From the NCBI GenBank assembly GCA_964342805.1, contig CAYFHQ010000007.1, positions 1 to 64,000 on the forward strand: DNA of 64,000 nt, given 5' to 3'. Below, one piece after another: positions 15,563 through 24,106 of this stretch. The notes beneath the pieces are model-generated. The model made no database searches. It was not told the DNA's origin and worked only from the letters and a program-made list of their open reading frames with translations. The DNA is from CAYFHQ01 sp964342805 (GTDB lineage: Bacteria > Bacillota > Clostridia > Peptostreptococcales > Acidaminobacteraceae). Made by a program: the position numbers and the translations under genes. The first letter of the stretch is position 1; the number at the start of each line of letters is the position of its first letter.

Positions 15563-16676
15563 CTAGTTTTGCTTATCTTTTAACCGCATTTTTAAATAGG
15601 CGTCAATAAAGGGCTGGACGTCCCCGTCCATAACCGATTGAATATTGCCTACTTCAAAGTTGGTCCGATGGTCTTTCACCATGTTGTAGGGGTGAAAAAC
15701 ATAGGAACGGATCTGGCTACCCCATGCGATCTGAGAGTAATCCCCGGCCAAATCCTCCACCTTTTCTTTCTGTTCTTGAATTTTCACCTCAGTCAGCTTG
15801 GACATGAGCATACGCATGGCCGTTGCCCGGTTACTGATCTGTGAACGTTCATTTTGACACTGGACCACAATCCCCGTTGGTAGGTGGGTAATCCGCACGG
15901 CGGAGTCCGTGGTATTGACGTGCTGGCCTCCGGCTCCGGAAGACCGGTATGTATCGATTTTCAAGTCCGTTGGATTGATATCCACTTCCACGTCCTCGTC
16001 CAGTTCTGGCATGACATCTACGGAAGCAAAAGACGTGTGCCGCTTGCCGGAAGAGTCAAAGGGAGAGATCCGCACAATCCGGTGGACGCCCTTTTCTGCC
16101 TTGAGATAACCGTAGGCATTGATCCCCTTTATGAGCATGGTGACATTTTTGATGCCTGCCTCTGTGTCCCGAAGTAGGTCCAGAATTTCAGCGTCAAAGC
16201 CAGCCGTTGCCGTATAACGGTTGTACATTCTAAAGAGCATGTCTGCCCAGTCCTGGGCGTCTAGGCCCCCTGCTCCTGCGTTGATGGACAGGATGGCGTT
16301 GTTGGCGTCATACTCTCCGGACAAGAGGGTTTGCAGGGACATTTTCTCAATGTCCACCTTTACCCGGTCCAGGGTTTCGTTGATTTCTTGGAGTAAGGCT
16401 TCTACGTCCTCTTCCTCCTCGGCCATTTCACACATAATTTCCAACTCTTCCACCGTGGTTTCCAAATTGGTAAAGGCCTCTAGTTTGTCTTTGATTGCCT
16501 TGTCCCGTCTTAGGACTTTTTGAGCAGCAACATTGTCGTCCCAGAAGGACGACTCGGTCATTTTTTGTTCCAATTCCTCATGTTCATTGCTTAGTCCAGC
16601 AATGTCAAAGTGAATCCCTCAGATCTGCGAGGGACGTTTGAACATGCTTTATTTCAGCAGCGCTTTTTTCAAGCAT
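15563..16676 (-). CDS. prfB: Peptide chain release factor 2, with programmed +1 frameshift
   Basis: Releases peptides at UGA and UAA. Translation starts in one frame (best at ATG 16676; GTG 16682 and TTG 16679 are alternatives) and gives 23 residues ending ADLRDSL. It then meets an in-frame TGA at 16607-16605. The site is CTT-TGA-C preceded by a Shine-Dalgarno-like GAGGGA, the classical RF2 frameshift cassette; slipping +1 on CTT enters the main frame at GAC (16606) and continues DIAGLSNEH to 15563. The joined product is about 370 residues, matching B. subtilis RF2 (about 366). The peptide anticodon SPF (RISPFDSS) and the catalytic GGQ (GAGGQHVNTTDSAVRI) are present. Low RF2 raises frameshifting, so the gene is autoregulated. 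Upstream of it is the secA terminator. Confidence 0.95.
16604..16625 (-). promoter_or_regulatory. RF2 programmed +1 frameshift site
   Basis: On the minus strand the order is GAGGGA (SD-like), a four-base spacer, then CTT TGA C. The zero frame is stopped by TGA and the +1 frame continues without interruption to the rest of RF2. Confidence 0.93.
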
Positions 16677-16714
16677 CAACACGCGAACACCCCATTTCAT
16701 TTTTAATTAATCGC

Positions 16715-16755
16715 CAAAAGGGGACGGCGGCATTCCTAGTTTGGAGCCGCTGTCC
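16715..16755 (-). terminator. Probable terminator of secA
   Basis: On the minus strand GGGACAGCGGC pairs with GCCGCCGTCCC (small bulges), followed by CTTTTGG, a weak T tail. Confidence 0.65.
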
Positions 16756-16775
16756 CGTTGACGTTTTATTTACAC

Positions 16776-19460
16776 TTATGCATTCTTGCCATGGCACTTC
16801 TTGTACTTGAGCCCGCTACCACATGGGCAAGGGTCGTTCCGTCCCACCTTCTGACCCTTCTTCAGGGGTTCCAGGGGAGCCGGTGCATCGTCTCCGCCAC
16901 CGGATGTGCCGGTTACCTTGGCCACCGCCTTACGCTCTGTGTCCGTTTGTACCGTAACACCGTAAAGGGCATGGATGGTGTCCATTTGAATGTTGTAGGT
17001 CATTTCGTTGAACATATCAAAGCCTTCAAACTGATACGCCCGCACGGGGTCTTCCTGGCCAATGGCCCGAAGTCCAATACCTTGTTTCAGTTGATCCATG
17101 GCGTCGATATGGTCAATCCATTTTGTGTCGACTACCCGAAGGAGGAATACCCGCTCGATTTCTCTCATGGTCTCTTCGCCCACTTCGGCTGTTTTCTCGT
17201 CGTATAGCTTATTCGCCACATTAATGGTATGTTCCTTCAAAGACTCTCGGGTCATGTCTTCCGTGTTGAGGTTGAGCATGCCCTTGGGGAGGAAGATACT
17301 ATGGAGGTGGTCTTCATAAGCCTTCAGGTCCCACTCTTCAGCGAAGTCTGACTCGCTGGCGTAAAGTCCTACGGCATTGTCCACAAGACCTTCGATCATT
17401 CCTTGAATTTGATCGTATATATTTTCTCCGTGTAGAACCCGGTTACGTTCTGCGTAGATGATTTCTCTTTGCTTGTTCATGACGTCATCGTACTGGAGGA
17501 CGTGCTTCCGGATACCGAAGTTTCGACCCTCAACCTTACGCTGGGCCCCTTCGATGGACCGGGTCAACATTCTGGCTTCCAGTGGTGTCTCGTCGTCCAT
17601 GCCCATGCCGTCGATCATGGCCTTGACATTGTCATTTACGAACAGGCGCATGAGGTCATCGTCAAAAGAGATAAAGAACTGGGAGGAACCTGCGTCCCCC
17701 TGACGGCCTGACCGGCCCCGTAGCTGGTTGTCAATCCGGCGGGACTCGTGGCGCTCTGTACCGATAATATGAAGGCCACCTGCAGCTTTTACTTTTGCTG
17801 CTTCCGCGTCGGTTTCCTTGCTGAGTTCTGCGAACAGGGCATTATATTTTTCTCTTGCTTCGTTGATTTCTTCATCATCGTACTCCAGCGGACTGGTAAC
17901 GTAGGCTAGGATTTCGTCAGAGTAACCTTGCTTGGACAGTTCCCGCTTGGACATGAACTCCGGGTTACCACCCAGAACAATGTCCGTACCACGGCCTGCC
18001 ATGTTGGTGGCGATGGTTACCTGGCCAAAACGACCGGCCTGGGCTACAATTTCAGCTTCCCGCTCGTGTTGCTTGGCATTGAGGACCTCGTGCTTGACCC
18101 CATTCTTTTTTAGGATGGAAGAAAGGAGCTCGGAGGTTTCAATGGAAATGGTACCCACCAGGATAGGCTGGCCTGTTACATGGCGCTCTTTAATGTCGTT
18201 GATAACAGCAGCAAACTTGCCTGCAGTTGACTTATAAACAGAGTCTGCCAGGTCCTTACGGGCGATGGGCTTGTTGGTTGGAACAACAACAACGTCCATA
18301 CCGTAAATATGCTGGAACTCGTCTTCTTCAGTTTTGGCTGTACCGGTCATGCCAGACAGCTTGTCGTACATACGGAAATAGTTCTGAATGGTAATGGTGG
18401 CCAGGGTCTGGGACTCTTTGCGTACTTCCATGTTTTCTTTGGCTTCAATGGCCTGGTGGAGGCCGTTGGAGTAACGACGACCAAACATTAGACGGCCAGT
18501 GAAGTCGTCTACGATGACGATTTCGCCTTCTTTGATAACATAGTCCACGTCCTTGCGCATGATGGCACGGGCCTTAAGGGCCTGGTTGACGTGGTGGTTG
18601 ATCTCCATGTTTTCAGGGTCAGACAGGTTTTCAATCTTAAAGAAGTTCTCTGCCTTTTCCACACCGCTCTCGTCAGTAAGGACACAAGACTTGGCCTTCT
18701 CGTCGATGGTGAAGTCCACTTCTTTTTTCAGGGTTTGAACAAACATGTCTGCGATCTGGTAAAGCTGGGTGGACTTGCGACCTTCACCAGAGATAATCAG
18801 TGGCGTTCGGGCTTCGTCGACCAAGATGGAGTCCACTTCGTCGACAATGGCAAAGTTCAAAGGACGTTGCATGAGCTGGTCCTTGTGAATAGACATGTTG
18901 TCCCTTAGGTAGTCAAATCCAAACTCATTGTTGGTACCATAGGTAATGTCTGCCTGGTAGGCGTCTTTTCTCGCTTGACCCTGTACACCATGGATGACAC
19001 AGCTTACGGTTAGGCCTAGGAAGGTGAAGACCTTGCCCATCCATTCCTTGTCTCGCTTGGCCAGATAGTCGTTGACTGTAATCACGTGGACCCCCTTGCC
19101 TGACAAGGCGTGGAGGTAGGCTGGTAGGGTTGCGGTGAGGGTTTTACCTTCGCCAGTGCGCATCTCTGCAATTCGACCGTCACTGATGACAAGGCCACCC
19201 AGTAGCTGAACGGGGTAGGCCCGCTTGCCTAGGGTTCTGACGCCAGCTTCTCTTGCAACGGCAAAGGCTTCATTACGGATGTCTTCTAGGCTTTCACCAT
19301 TTGCTAATCTATTTTTGAACTCTGTGGTTTTTTCTCTTAGTTGGTCGTCGGACAGTGCTTGAATTCGGGGCTCCAGGGCCTCGATCTGGGCAACGATTTG
19401 GTTCAACCGTTTCACTTCCCGATCATTCTGATTGCCGAATATCATTTCTAAAAACTTCAT
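16776..19460 (-). CDS. secA: Protein translocase ATPase SecA
   Basis: The 894-residue motor that pushes unfolded preproteins through SecYEG. Motifs in order: Walker A MRTGEGKTLTATLPAYL, the DEAD-type box VDEVDSILVDEARTPLI, the ISGEGRKST start of the preprotein-binding region, TNMAGRGTDI and GRSGRQGD of the second nucleotide-binding domain. The C-terminal zinc-binding tail CPCGSGLKYKKCH follows a glycine-rich linker. Length is as expected. It starts at ATG 19460 and has its own extended -10 promoter and terminator. Only one secA is in the window. Confidence 0.97.
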   Translation of the reverse strand: MKFLEMIFGNQNDREVKRLNQIVAQIEALEPRIQALSDDQLREKTTEFKNRLANGESLEDIRNEAFAVAREAGVRTLGKRAYPVQLLGGLVISDGRIAEMRTGEGKTLTATLPAYLHALSGKGVHVITVNDYLAKRDKEWMGKVFTFLGLTVSCVIHGVQGQARKDAYQADITYGTNNEFGFDYLRDNMSIHKDQLMQRPLNFAIVDEVDSILVDEARTPLIISGEGRKSTQLYQIADMFVQTLKKEVDFTIDEKAKSCVLTDESGVEKAENFFKIENLSDPENMEINHHVNQALKARAIMRKDVDYVIKEGEIVIVDDFTGRLMFGRRYSNGLHQAIEAKENMEVRKESQTLATITIQNYFRMYDKLSGMTGTAKTEEDEFQHIYGMDVVVVPTNKPIARKDLADSVYKSTAGKFAAVINDIKERHVTGQPILVGTISIETSELLSSILKKNGVKHEVLNAKQHEREAEIVAQAGRFGQVTIATNMAGRGTDIVLGGNPEFMSKRELSKQGYSDEILAYVTSPLEYDDEEINEAREKYNALFAELSKETDAEAAKVKAAGGLHIIGTERHESRRIDNQLRGRSGRQGDAGSSQFFISFDDDLMRLFVNDNVKAMIDGMGMDDETPLEARMLTRSIEGAQRKVEGRNFGIRKHVLQYDDVMNKQREIIYAERNRVLHGENIYDQIQGMIEGLVDNAVGLYASESDFAEEWDLKAYEDHLHSIFLPKGMLNLNTEDMTRESLKEHTINVANKLYDEKTAEVGEETMREIERVFLLRVVDTKWIDHIDAMDQLKQGIGLRAIGQEDPVRAYQFEGFDMFNEMTYNIQMDTIHALYGVTVQTDTERKAVAKVTGTSGGGDDAPAPLEPLKKGQKVGRNDPCPCGSGLKYKKCHGKNA

Positions 19461-19516
19461 GGGTTTTTCCCTCTCTTTTCATTTCATTCGGCACGGTGTG
19501 CCTGTCTTTGCAACCT

Positions 19517-19525
19517 ATTATATCA
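19517..19525 (-). promoter_or_regulatory. Extended -10 promoter of secA
   Basis: TGATATAAT on the minus strand, a TGn-extended -10, about 57 bases before the secA start. No good -35 is visible. Confidence 0.5.
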
Positions 19526-19696
19526 CAGGGGTCTGGTCCTATTTTTTAGTGTTTCATTACATAAATGTGGAAAAATTGTGAACAAAGTCAGGGCCTGTTC
19601 ACGGTTTGTTCAAGGTTGGCCTTCGGGCTGCTTTCAGCTCTCCGTTTTTCTTCCCAAGGGGACGTCATTTTGCTAGTTTCCCTTGTTCATGTAAAC
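19526..19696. other. Gene-free spacer upstream of secA
   Basis: Holds no gene. A GTGAAC/GTTCAC inverted pair (19578-19583 and 19597-19602) is the only structure seen. Nothing else is recognisable. Confidence 0.4.
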
Positions 19697-19724
19697 AAAA
19701 AGAGGATGGGTGTCCCATCCTCTC
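19697..19724 (-). terminator. Terminator of the HD-GYP/DUF5317 unit
   Basis: On the minus strand AGAGGATGGG pairs with CCCATCCTCT around ACA, followed by TTTTTG. Confidence 0.9.
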
Positions 19725-19761
19725 AGATTCTTATGCAATCATCTTTGTTCTACTGCTCAAG

Positions 19762-20352
19762 TTACCGTGACCGGTAGGTAAACTGGACCATGGTACCTCT
19801 ACGTTTGAACATGGCTCTATTCATTTCTCCTTGGATCATGAATAGAATGCCCAGGGAAATGATAATGTCCCCTGGTGACAAGATTTTCGGGAATGGATAG
19901 GGTTTGGGTACAGGAATGAACTTTCCGATCAAATTGGACCAGGTAACGGCCTGGTCAGAGGAAATGTAATTGATCACTGCACCGTCTTTAATGGTTGCCG
20001 CCAGTTCGCCAAGTCCAGCCATGTCCAGGGAAGCAAAGTCCACTGGCATGAGGAAGCCGTTGATGGCCATGGCAGCCATATTCAATAGGACGCCGATCAG
20101 AATGATCCAGGCCCCCTGTTTGTTTAAGTTCAAGACCACAACAATGGCAATGAGTACAACGCCAGCAAACGGGAAATACTTGAGCCAGTCGCCTGCAATG
20201 CCAAACCGTGTGATAATACTGGGTGTTAACTGCAATAAAAAGGACAGAATAACCAGCAATACGCCTCTGAACTGTGTGTCAGCCAAGTTGTCCAGACGTC
20301 CGTTTCTCAGTATGCCGATCAGGAGTCCAATGAGTAACGCTTCTACAATCAT
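19762..20352 (-). CDS. DUF5317-type membrane protein, paralogue 1
   Basis: A 196-residue protein with about five membrane segments. The motif NGFLMPVDFASL after the third segment and the block VPKPYPFPKILSPGDIIISLGI near the end are shared with the upstream paralogue and mark the DUF5317 family, whose function is unknown. Its start codon overlaps the stop of the upstream gene by four bases, so the two are translationally coupled. The position after an HD-GYP gene suggests a role in the same membrane process, but this is inference. Confidence 0.75.
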   Translation of the reverse strand: MIVEALLIGLLIGILRNGRLDNLADTQFRGVLLVILSFLLQLTPSIITRFGIAGDWLKYFPFAGVVLIAIVVVLNLNKQGAWIILIGVLLNMAAMAINGFLMPVDFASLDMAGLGELAATIKDGAVINYISSDQAVTWSNLIGKFIPVPKPYPFPKILSPGDIIISLGILFMIQGEMNRAMFKRRGTMVQFTYRSR

Positions 20353-20978
20353 GGTGTCGCCCCCTTGTTTTTCCGCTGGTCTAATTCTATCAAATCCCCA
20401 CTGGCCTGACTAGTCTTGTGTTTGCCTGAAAGCATATATTTGAGGATCAACCACCATAGGCCTACGTCTAGGACCAGGTCCCCAGGACTCACCGTCTTGG
20501 GTAAGGGATAGGGTGGTGGAATAACAATGCGGTCGGCCAACCAAAAGAGCTGGGTCTGTTCTTTAACAATGGCGTGGGCAAAAACTTGGCCCGCCTTGTA
20601 AACCTCCAGAGTCTCGTCGAAGCCAAAGACAATCCCCATGTAGGGATCAACCGGCATAAAGCCCCTGTTGGCAAAGATGACCAGGGCATTCATGACTGTA
20701 CCAACCAGAAGGAGGACCATGCCGGGTTCTTTTCGGTTAAGGATCAAGAAGGTGACCAGTAGGAGATAGACTGCCACTTCAATGGAATGGGTATGGGCGT
20801 AAACAGTCTGACTGAGCCACTGGATGTCTGATCCCATGAGAAAGCCACTGAGCCACTCTATGAAAAAGGCTGCCAAAGGCAGCCAGATCACTTTTAGTTC
20901 CATTTCACTGAGCTTTTCTATTGAACCACCCATGATCATGCCGATCAGTAGGGCTAGAAATAGGGTCTCAACTAACAT
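20349..20978 (-). CDS. DUF5317-type membrane protein, paralogue 2
   Basis: A 209-residue membrane protein resembling its downstream neighbour in layout: MLVETLFLALLIGM at the start, NRGFMPVDPYMG in the middle and IPPPYPLPKTVSPGDLVLDVGL near the end. About five hydrophobic segments; the last 25 residues are hydrophilic. It overlaps the 3' end of the HD-GYP gene by 11 bases and the 5' end of paralogue 1 by four, so the three form one operon. Function unknown. Confidence 0.75.
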   Translation of the reverse strand: MLVETLFLALLIGMIMGGSIEKLSEMELKVIWLPLAAFFIEWLSGFLMGSDIQWLSQTVYAHTHSIEVAVYLLLVTFLILNRKEPGMVLLLVGTVMNALVIFANRGFMPVDPYMGIVFGFDETLEVYKAGQVFAHAIVKEQTQLFWLADRIVIPPPYPLPKTVSPGDLVLDVGLWWLILKYMLSGKHKTSQASGDLIELDQRKNKGATP

Positions 20979-22239
20979 GCTCCGTCACCACTTCTTCCGT
21001 CATTTGCACCCTTGTAAAGGCTTCCACTACACCTGGGTGGAACTGGGTGCCTGCATTTTCCTTAATGATGTTAATGGCCAGCACCTTGCTCATGGCCTTC
21101 CGGTAGGACCGGTCTGAGGTCATGGCGTCAAAGGCGTCTGCCACAGCCACGATTGCTGCCTCAATCGGGATTTGGTCTCCCCTTAGACTATTGGGATAGC
21201 CGTTCCCGTCGTGGCGTTCATGGTGGTAGCGTACGATATCAGAACATTCCTTGAGGAATGCAATTTCCTTAATAATATTGGCCCCAATCTCAGGGTGTTG
21301 TTGGACTTCGAACAGCTCCTTAAAGTCCAGTTTCCCTGGTTTGTTGAGGACCTGGTCCTTGATACCGATCTTACCGATATCATGGAGTAGGGCCGCTGTC
21401 TTGATGGTCTCGATCTGCTTGGGGGACATACCCATGTTTTCTGCTATGGCCGTGGAATACTCGGCCACCCGGTGGGAATGGCCATTGGTGTATTCATCCT
21501 TTGCGTCGAGAGCCGCAGACAGGGTCCGGATGGTCTCAAAGTACATGTGTTTCATGTTCATATAGAGGATAAAGGAATACCGGGCCAGGAGGAGTGGGCC
21601 GAAGGACAGGATGACCACAAACCAACCACTGGTCGTAAAGGCGTAGACCATGAGGATTCCAACGGGAGAGATGGCAAAGAAATTCTTGGCATACCAAATC
21701 TGTTCCCGGAAAACATGGCCATAGGGCCTTCCCTCCAATTGACACAGGAGGCCGACAAAAATGCCGATATTCACGATTACATACACGGAGATAAGGACAA
21801 CTATCCCCACTATGGAAAAGTCCATGAGGGAGGGTTCCTGAACGACAGACGACACTGCTGAAAAAGCAATCCCCGCCATGAGGGCACTGATGGAATACAT
21901 GCTTCCATTAAAGAGCCGTTTATAAAAAGAACTGTTTAAGACATGATAGGTTTTACCGTCTTCATTGTATATTTTGAGGATGGTCCCCAGGCTGATAATC
22001 AGGGCAGCCACATAGGGATTAAAGATCAGTATGGCGGCAAGACCAATGGCAAAGCCAATGGACAGGTAACTCTTTTCCCCCAGGGGAATAATCAAAGACT
22101 CAGCTACCACCGACAAGACTGTAAAAAATAGAAATTCAAACCAAATATTGTTTTCCAACAGCGTGAAAACTCCAATGGCGCAGATGGCCATTCCAATGAG
22201 TATAACTAAGTTCGTGTACAGCTTCAATGACTTACTCAT
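20968..22239 (-). CDS. Membrane-anchored HD-GYP domain phosphodiesterase
   Basis: A 423-residue protein. About the first 220 residues form seven or eight hydrophobic segments. A short linker follows, then an HD-GYP domain of about 180 residues with HSHRVAEYS, LLHDIGKIGI, QHPEIG, RYHHERHDGNGYP, LRGDQIPIEAAIVAVADAFDAMTSDRSYR. All metal ligands (HD, H, HH, D) and the GYP signature are intact, so it should hydrolyse c-di-GMP, or possibly another cyclic dinucleotide, in response to a membrane signal. Start: ATG 22239 after AAGGAGAACCC. It heads an operon with two DUF5317 proteins. It would oppose the GGDEF protein at 53959-55149 if both act on c-di-GMP. Confidence 0.9.
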   Translation of the reverse strand: MSKSLKLYTNLVILIGMAICAIGVFTLLENNIWFEFLFFTVLSVVAESLIIPLGEKSYLSIGFAIGLAAILIFNPYVAALIISLGTILKIYNEDGKTYHVLNSSFYKRLFNGSMYSISALMAGIAFSAVSSVVQEPSLMDFSIVGIVVLISVYVIVNIGIFVGLLCQLEGRPYGHVFREQIWYAKNFFAISPVGILMVYAFTTSGWFVVILSFGPLLLARYSFILYMNMKHMYFETIRTLSAALDAKDEYTNGHSHRVAEYSTAIAENMGMSPKQIETIKTAALLHDIGKIGIKDQVLNKPGKLDFKELFEVQQHPEIGANIIKEIAFLKECSDIVRYHHERHDGNGYPNSLRGDQIPIEAAIVAVADAFDAMTSDRSYRKAMSKVLAINIIKENAGTQFHPGVVEAFTRVQMTEEVVTEHVS

Positions 22240-22263
22240 GGGTTCTCCTTACATGCTATTTTC

Positions 22264-22487
22264 AAAATAGGTCGACAGGTATTTTTATTACTTCCAACCA
22301 ACGTGCGCGCCACCAGCTAGCACCAAGGAAAGAAGAGACATAACCATAACCATGATTCTCTTTTTCATGAGACATTACCCCCTGTCTATGTTGAGGCTCT
22401 GTGTTAACGCTAATTATTCAGGCTCTTACGCTTCGCTACGCTTAAAAGATGATAATTGGCGATTCATGAAGATCGTCGACCTATTTT
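22264..22487. repeat. 13-bp perfect inverted repeat bracketing a small ORF
   Basis: AAAATAGGTCGAC at 22264-22276 and its exact reverse complement at 22475-22487 enclose about 200 bases. The right arm includes the stop codon of the gene at 22481. Within it a second inverted repeat (CGCTAATTAT 22408-22417, ATAATTGGCG 22452-22461, one mismatch) could form a long hairpin. No transposase and no obvious target duplication are seen. Confidence 0.7.
22288..22368 (-). CDS. Small ORF, 26 residues, signal-peptide or membrane-like
   Basis: ATG at 22368 to TAA at 22288, predicted sequence starting MKKRIMVMVMSLLSLVLAGG and ending AHVGWK. It has a basic start, a hydrophobic stretch of about 14 residues and a small polar tail, the shape of a secretion signal, pheromone precursor or single-pass small membrane protein. 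The ribosome binding site AGGGGGT is eight bases before the ATG, which is strong. It lies between the conserved gene at 22481 and the HD-GYP gene, inside the inverted repeat. No family is recognised. Translation is plausible but unproven. Confidence 0.5.
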   Translation of the reverse strand: MKKRIMVMVMSLLSLVLAGGAHVGWK

Positions 22488-23119
22488 AAAACCATATGAA
22501 TTCTTCTGTTGAGTGCGTCCAGTGTTGCCCTTACCAACGCTTCTCGGTCGTCCCCTCTAACCATTGCTGAACCAACGTACATGTCCTCCCTGTGCCCGTC
22601 AAATGCACAGAGGGCTACGTTATACACATTTTGCTTTGCCAAGGTCACCTGTTCAACATCCTCCAGGACAACCCGCTGTTCCACCTTTAAAAGGCTGTGC
22701 AGACTCTCCAGGGTCGCTTCGATGACAAGCCGCTGTGCATTTCTGGACGTGTTAACCCCTTTTGCAGAACCGTCAAATACCTCGTCGTCTAGACGGAGGC
22801 GCACGGTCGCTTCAGCAAAGGCGTCGGTTCCAGACTGATAGCGTACTTCTTCCAGTAAGACACGGCCAATATTCTGGTCCGGCAATTCCACTTCGATTTG
22901 TGCAATGGAAACCGTCTTGTGGTCCAGTGACTCTCCAAATGTTGCTGCATATATGGACTGTATATCTCTTGAGATCTGTTTTGGACTGCGCTTTTGATTG
23001 GTCAGGACGTGGATTTCTCTAAATCTTTCTTCACCACTGATGACCTTGGCTGAAATCACACCATTCAGCTGCTTGATCAGTCCTTCAAATTTGTCAGCAT
23101 GTTTCAATATGTTCGCCAT
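22481..23119 (-). CDS. Conserved protein of unknown function
   Basis: A 212-residue soluble protein without signal or membrane segments. Two similar halves are suggested: an N-terminal part with GVISAKVISGEERFREIHVLTNQKRS and SLDHKTVSIAQIEV, and a C-terminal part with RLVIEATLESLHSLL and REALVRATLDALNRRI, which read like alternating beta strands and helices of a small ACT- or regulatory-like fold. I have a memory of similar uncharacterised Firmicute proteins but cannot name a family. Start: ATG 23119, about ten bases after GGAGGGGGAAG. It appears to be transcribed alone. Confidence 0.6.
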   Translation of the reverse strand: MANILKHADKFEGLIKQLNGVISAKVISGEERFREIHVLTNQKRSPKQISRDIQSIYAATFGESLDHKTVSIAQIEVELPDQNIGRVLLEEVRYQSGTDAFAEATVRLRLDDEVFDGSAKGVNTSRNAQRLVIEATLESLHSLLKVEQRVVLEDVEQVTLAKQNVYNVALCAFDGHREDMYVGSAMVRGDDREALVRATLDALNRRIHMVLK

Positions 23120-23255
23120 GCTTCCCCCTCCAACTTATGTGTTAGACATTCTACTGCTATTTTATCACAATTTCGACCTTTTTTTAATGAGTGAAATAAG
23201 CTTGTTACAAATCGTTACTTTGGTACCGGTTGCGAGGTTACTGGTTTTGGGCAGT

Positions 23256-23284
23256 AAAAAACCGAGGTGGCAAGCACCTCGGTT
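23256..23284 (-). terminator. Terminator of hpf
   Basis: On the minus strand ACCGAGGTG pairs with CACCTCGGT around a short loop, followed by six T. Confidence 0.9.
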
Positions 23285-23306
23285 GGGATTCTATATGAGG
23301 GATGGC

Positions 23307-23846
23307 TTATAGCTCCGGTTCGATTAGACCGTAACGACCATCTTTTCTGCCGTATACCACATTCACTTCGTCTGTCTCACCATTGAGGAAAACATAGAAG
23401 TTATGGCCCAGCATTTCCATCTGAAGCACGGCTTCTTCAGGATCCATTGGTTTGATTGGGAATCGTTTGGTTTTAACGATATCCAGTGCGGATTCTGTTT
23501 CTTCCACTAGACTTTCCGATGGGATTTCTTCGAACCGAATCGTATCATGGCCTCTAAACCGCTTCTCAATCTTGGTCTTATGCTTGGATATCTGCTTAGC
23601 CAGCTTATCCACCGCCTGATCAATCGAAGCGTACATGTCTCCTGTTCTTTCCTCTACTCGGAAGATCACATCGTTTTTCAACGGAATGGTAATTTCAACG
23701 ATTTGATCTGCCTTCTGATGACTGAAAGTGGCGTGTACTTCTACTTCATTTCTGAAGTACTTATCAAATTTCGCCAGTTTCTTTTCCACATAGTCTGCCA
23801 TTGTTTCCCGAACGTGTAAGTTGCGGCCAGTTACGATTACTTTCAT
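23307..23846 (-). CDS. hpf: Long-form ribosome hibernation-promoting factor
   Basis: A 179-residue protein with an N-terminal HPF/YfiA domain (MKVIVTGRNLHVRETMADYVEKKL to about residue 95) and a C-terminal domain (from about residue 120, KTKRFPIKPMDPEEAVLQMEMLGHNFYVFLN) that drives 100S ribosome dimerisation. This two-domain long form is the usual one in Firmicutes. The start at ATG 23846 is chosen because AAGGAGCTGACTCT precedes it; the frame is open 42 bases further up but lacks a site. The gene often lies near secA and prfB, as here. Confidence 0.95.
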   Translation of the reverse strand: MKVIVTGRNLHVRETMADYVEKKLAKFDKYFRNEVEVHATFSHQKADQIVEITIPLKNDVIFRVEERTGDMYASIDQAVDKLAKQISKHKTKIEKRFRGHDTIRFEEIPSESLVEETESALDIVKTKRFPIKPMDPEEAVLQMEMLGHNFYVFLNGETDEVNVVYGRKDGRYGLIEPEL

Positions 23847-24070
23847 AGAGTCAGCTCCTTCCAAAATCAGTGTGATTGCAATTCGCAATCGGTGTTCGCT
23901 CTAAATCAGCGCTAAATGAAGGCAACTCCTCCTTTTCTATTTTAGTTCCAACGTCTTGTTGGATAGTCTTAAGATACCCAAGGGTTTTGTGGAATAAACA
24001 TATGGTTCACAAATTCCTTACTTGACTTTCATAGACCCATGAGCATGAGGGCCAGGAAGTAAGGGAAATG

Positions 24071-24106
24071 AAAAACCTGAGCAGATGCGCATCTGCCCAG
24101 GTTTTT
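24071..24106 (-). terminator. Terminator at the end of the fliD-fliS cluster
   Basis: On the minus strand AAAAACCTGGGCAGATGC pairs with GCATCTGCTCAGGTTTTT. It overlaps the last gene's stop codon. Confidence 0.9.

Noticed and set aside
19578..19602. GTGAAC/GTTCAC inverted pair near the secA promoter as a Rex operator
   Set aside because: Spacing of 13 bases and lack of the TTGTGAAN4TTCACAA symmetry do not fit Rex sites.
22264..22487. MITE or insertion sequence from the inverted repeat
   Set aside because: No target-site duplication, no transposase and no second copy seen in this window; kept as an inverted repeat only.
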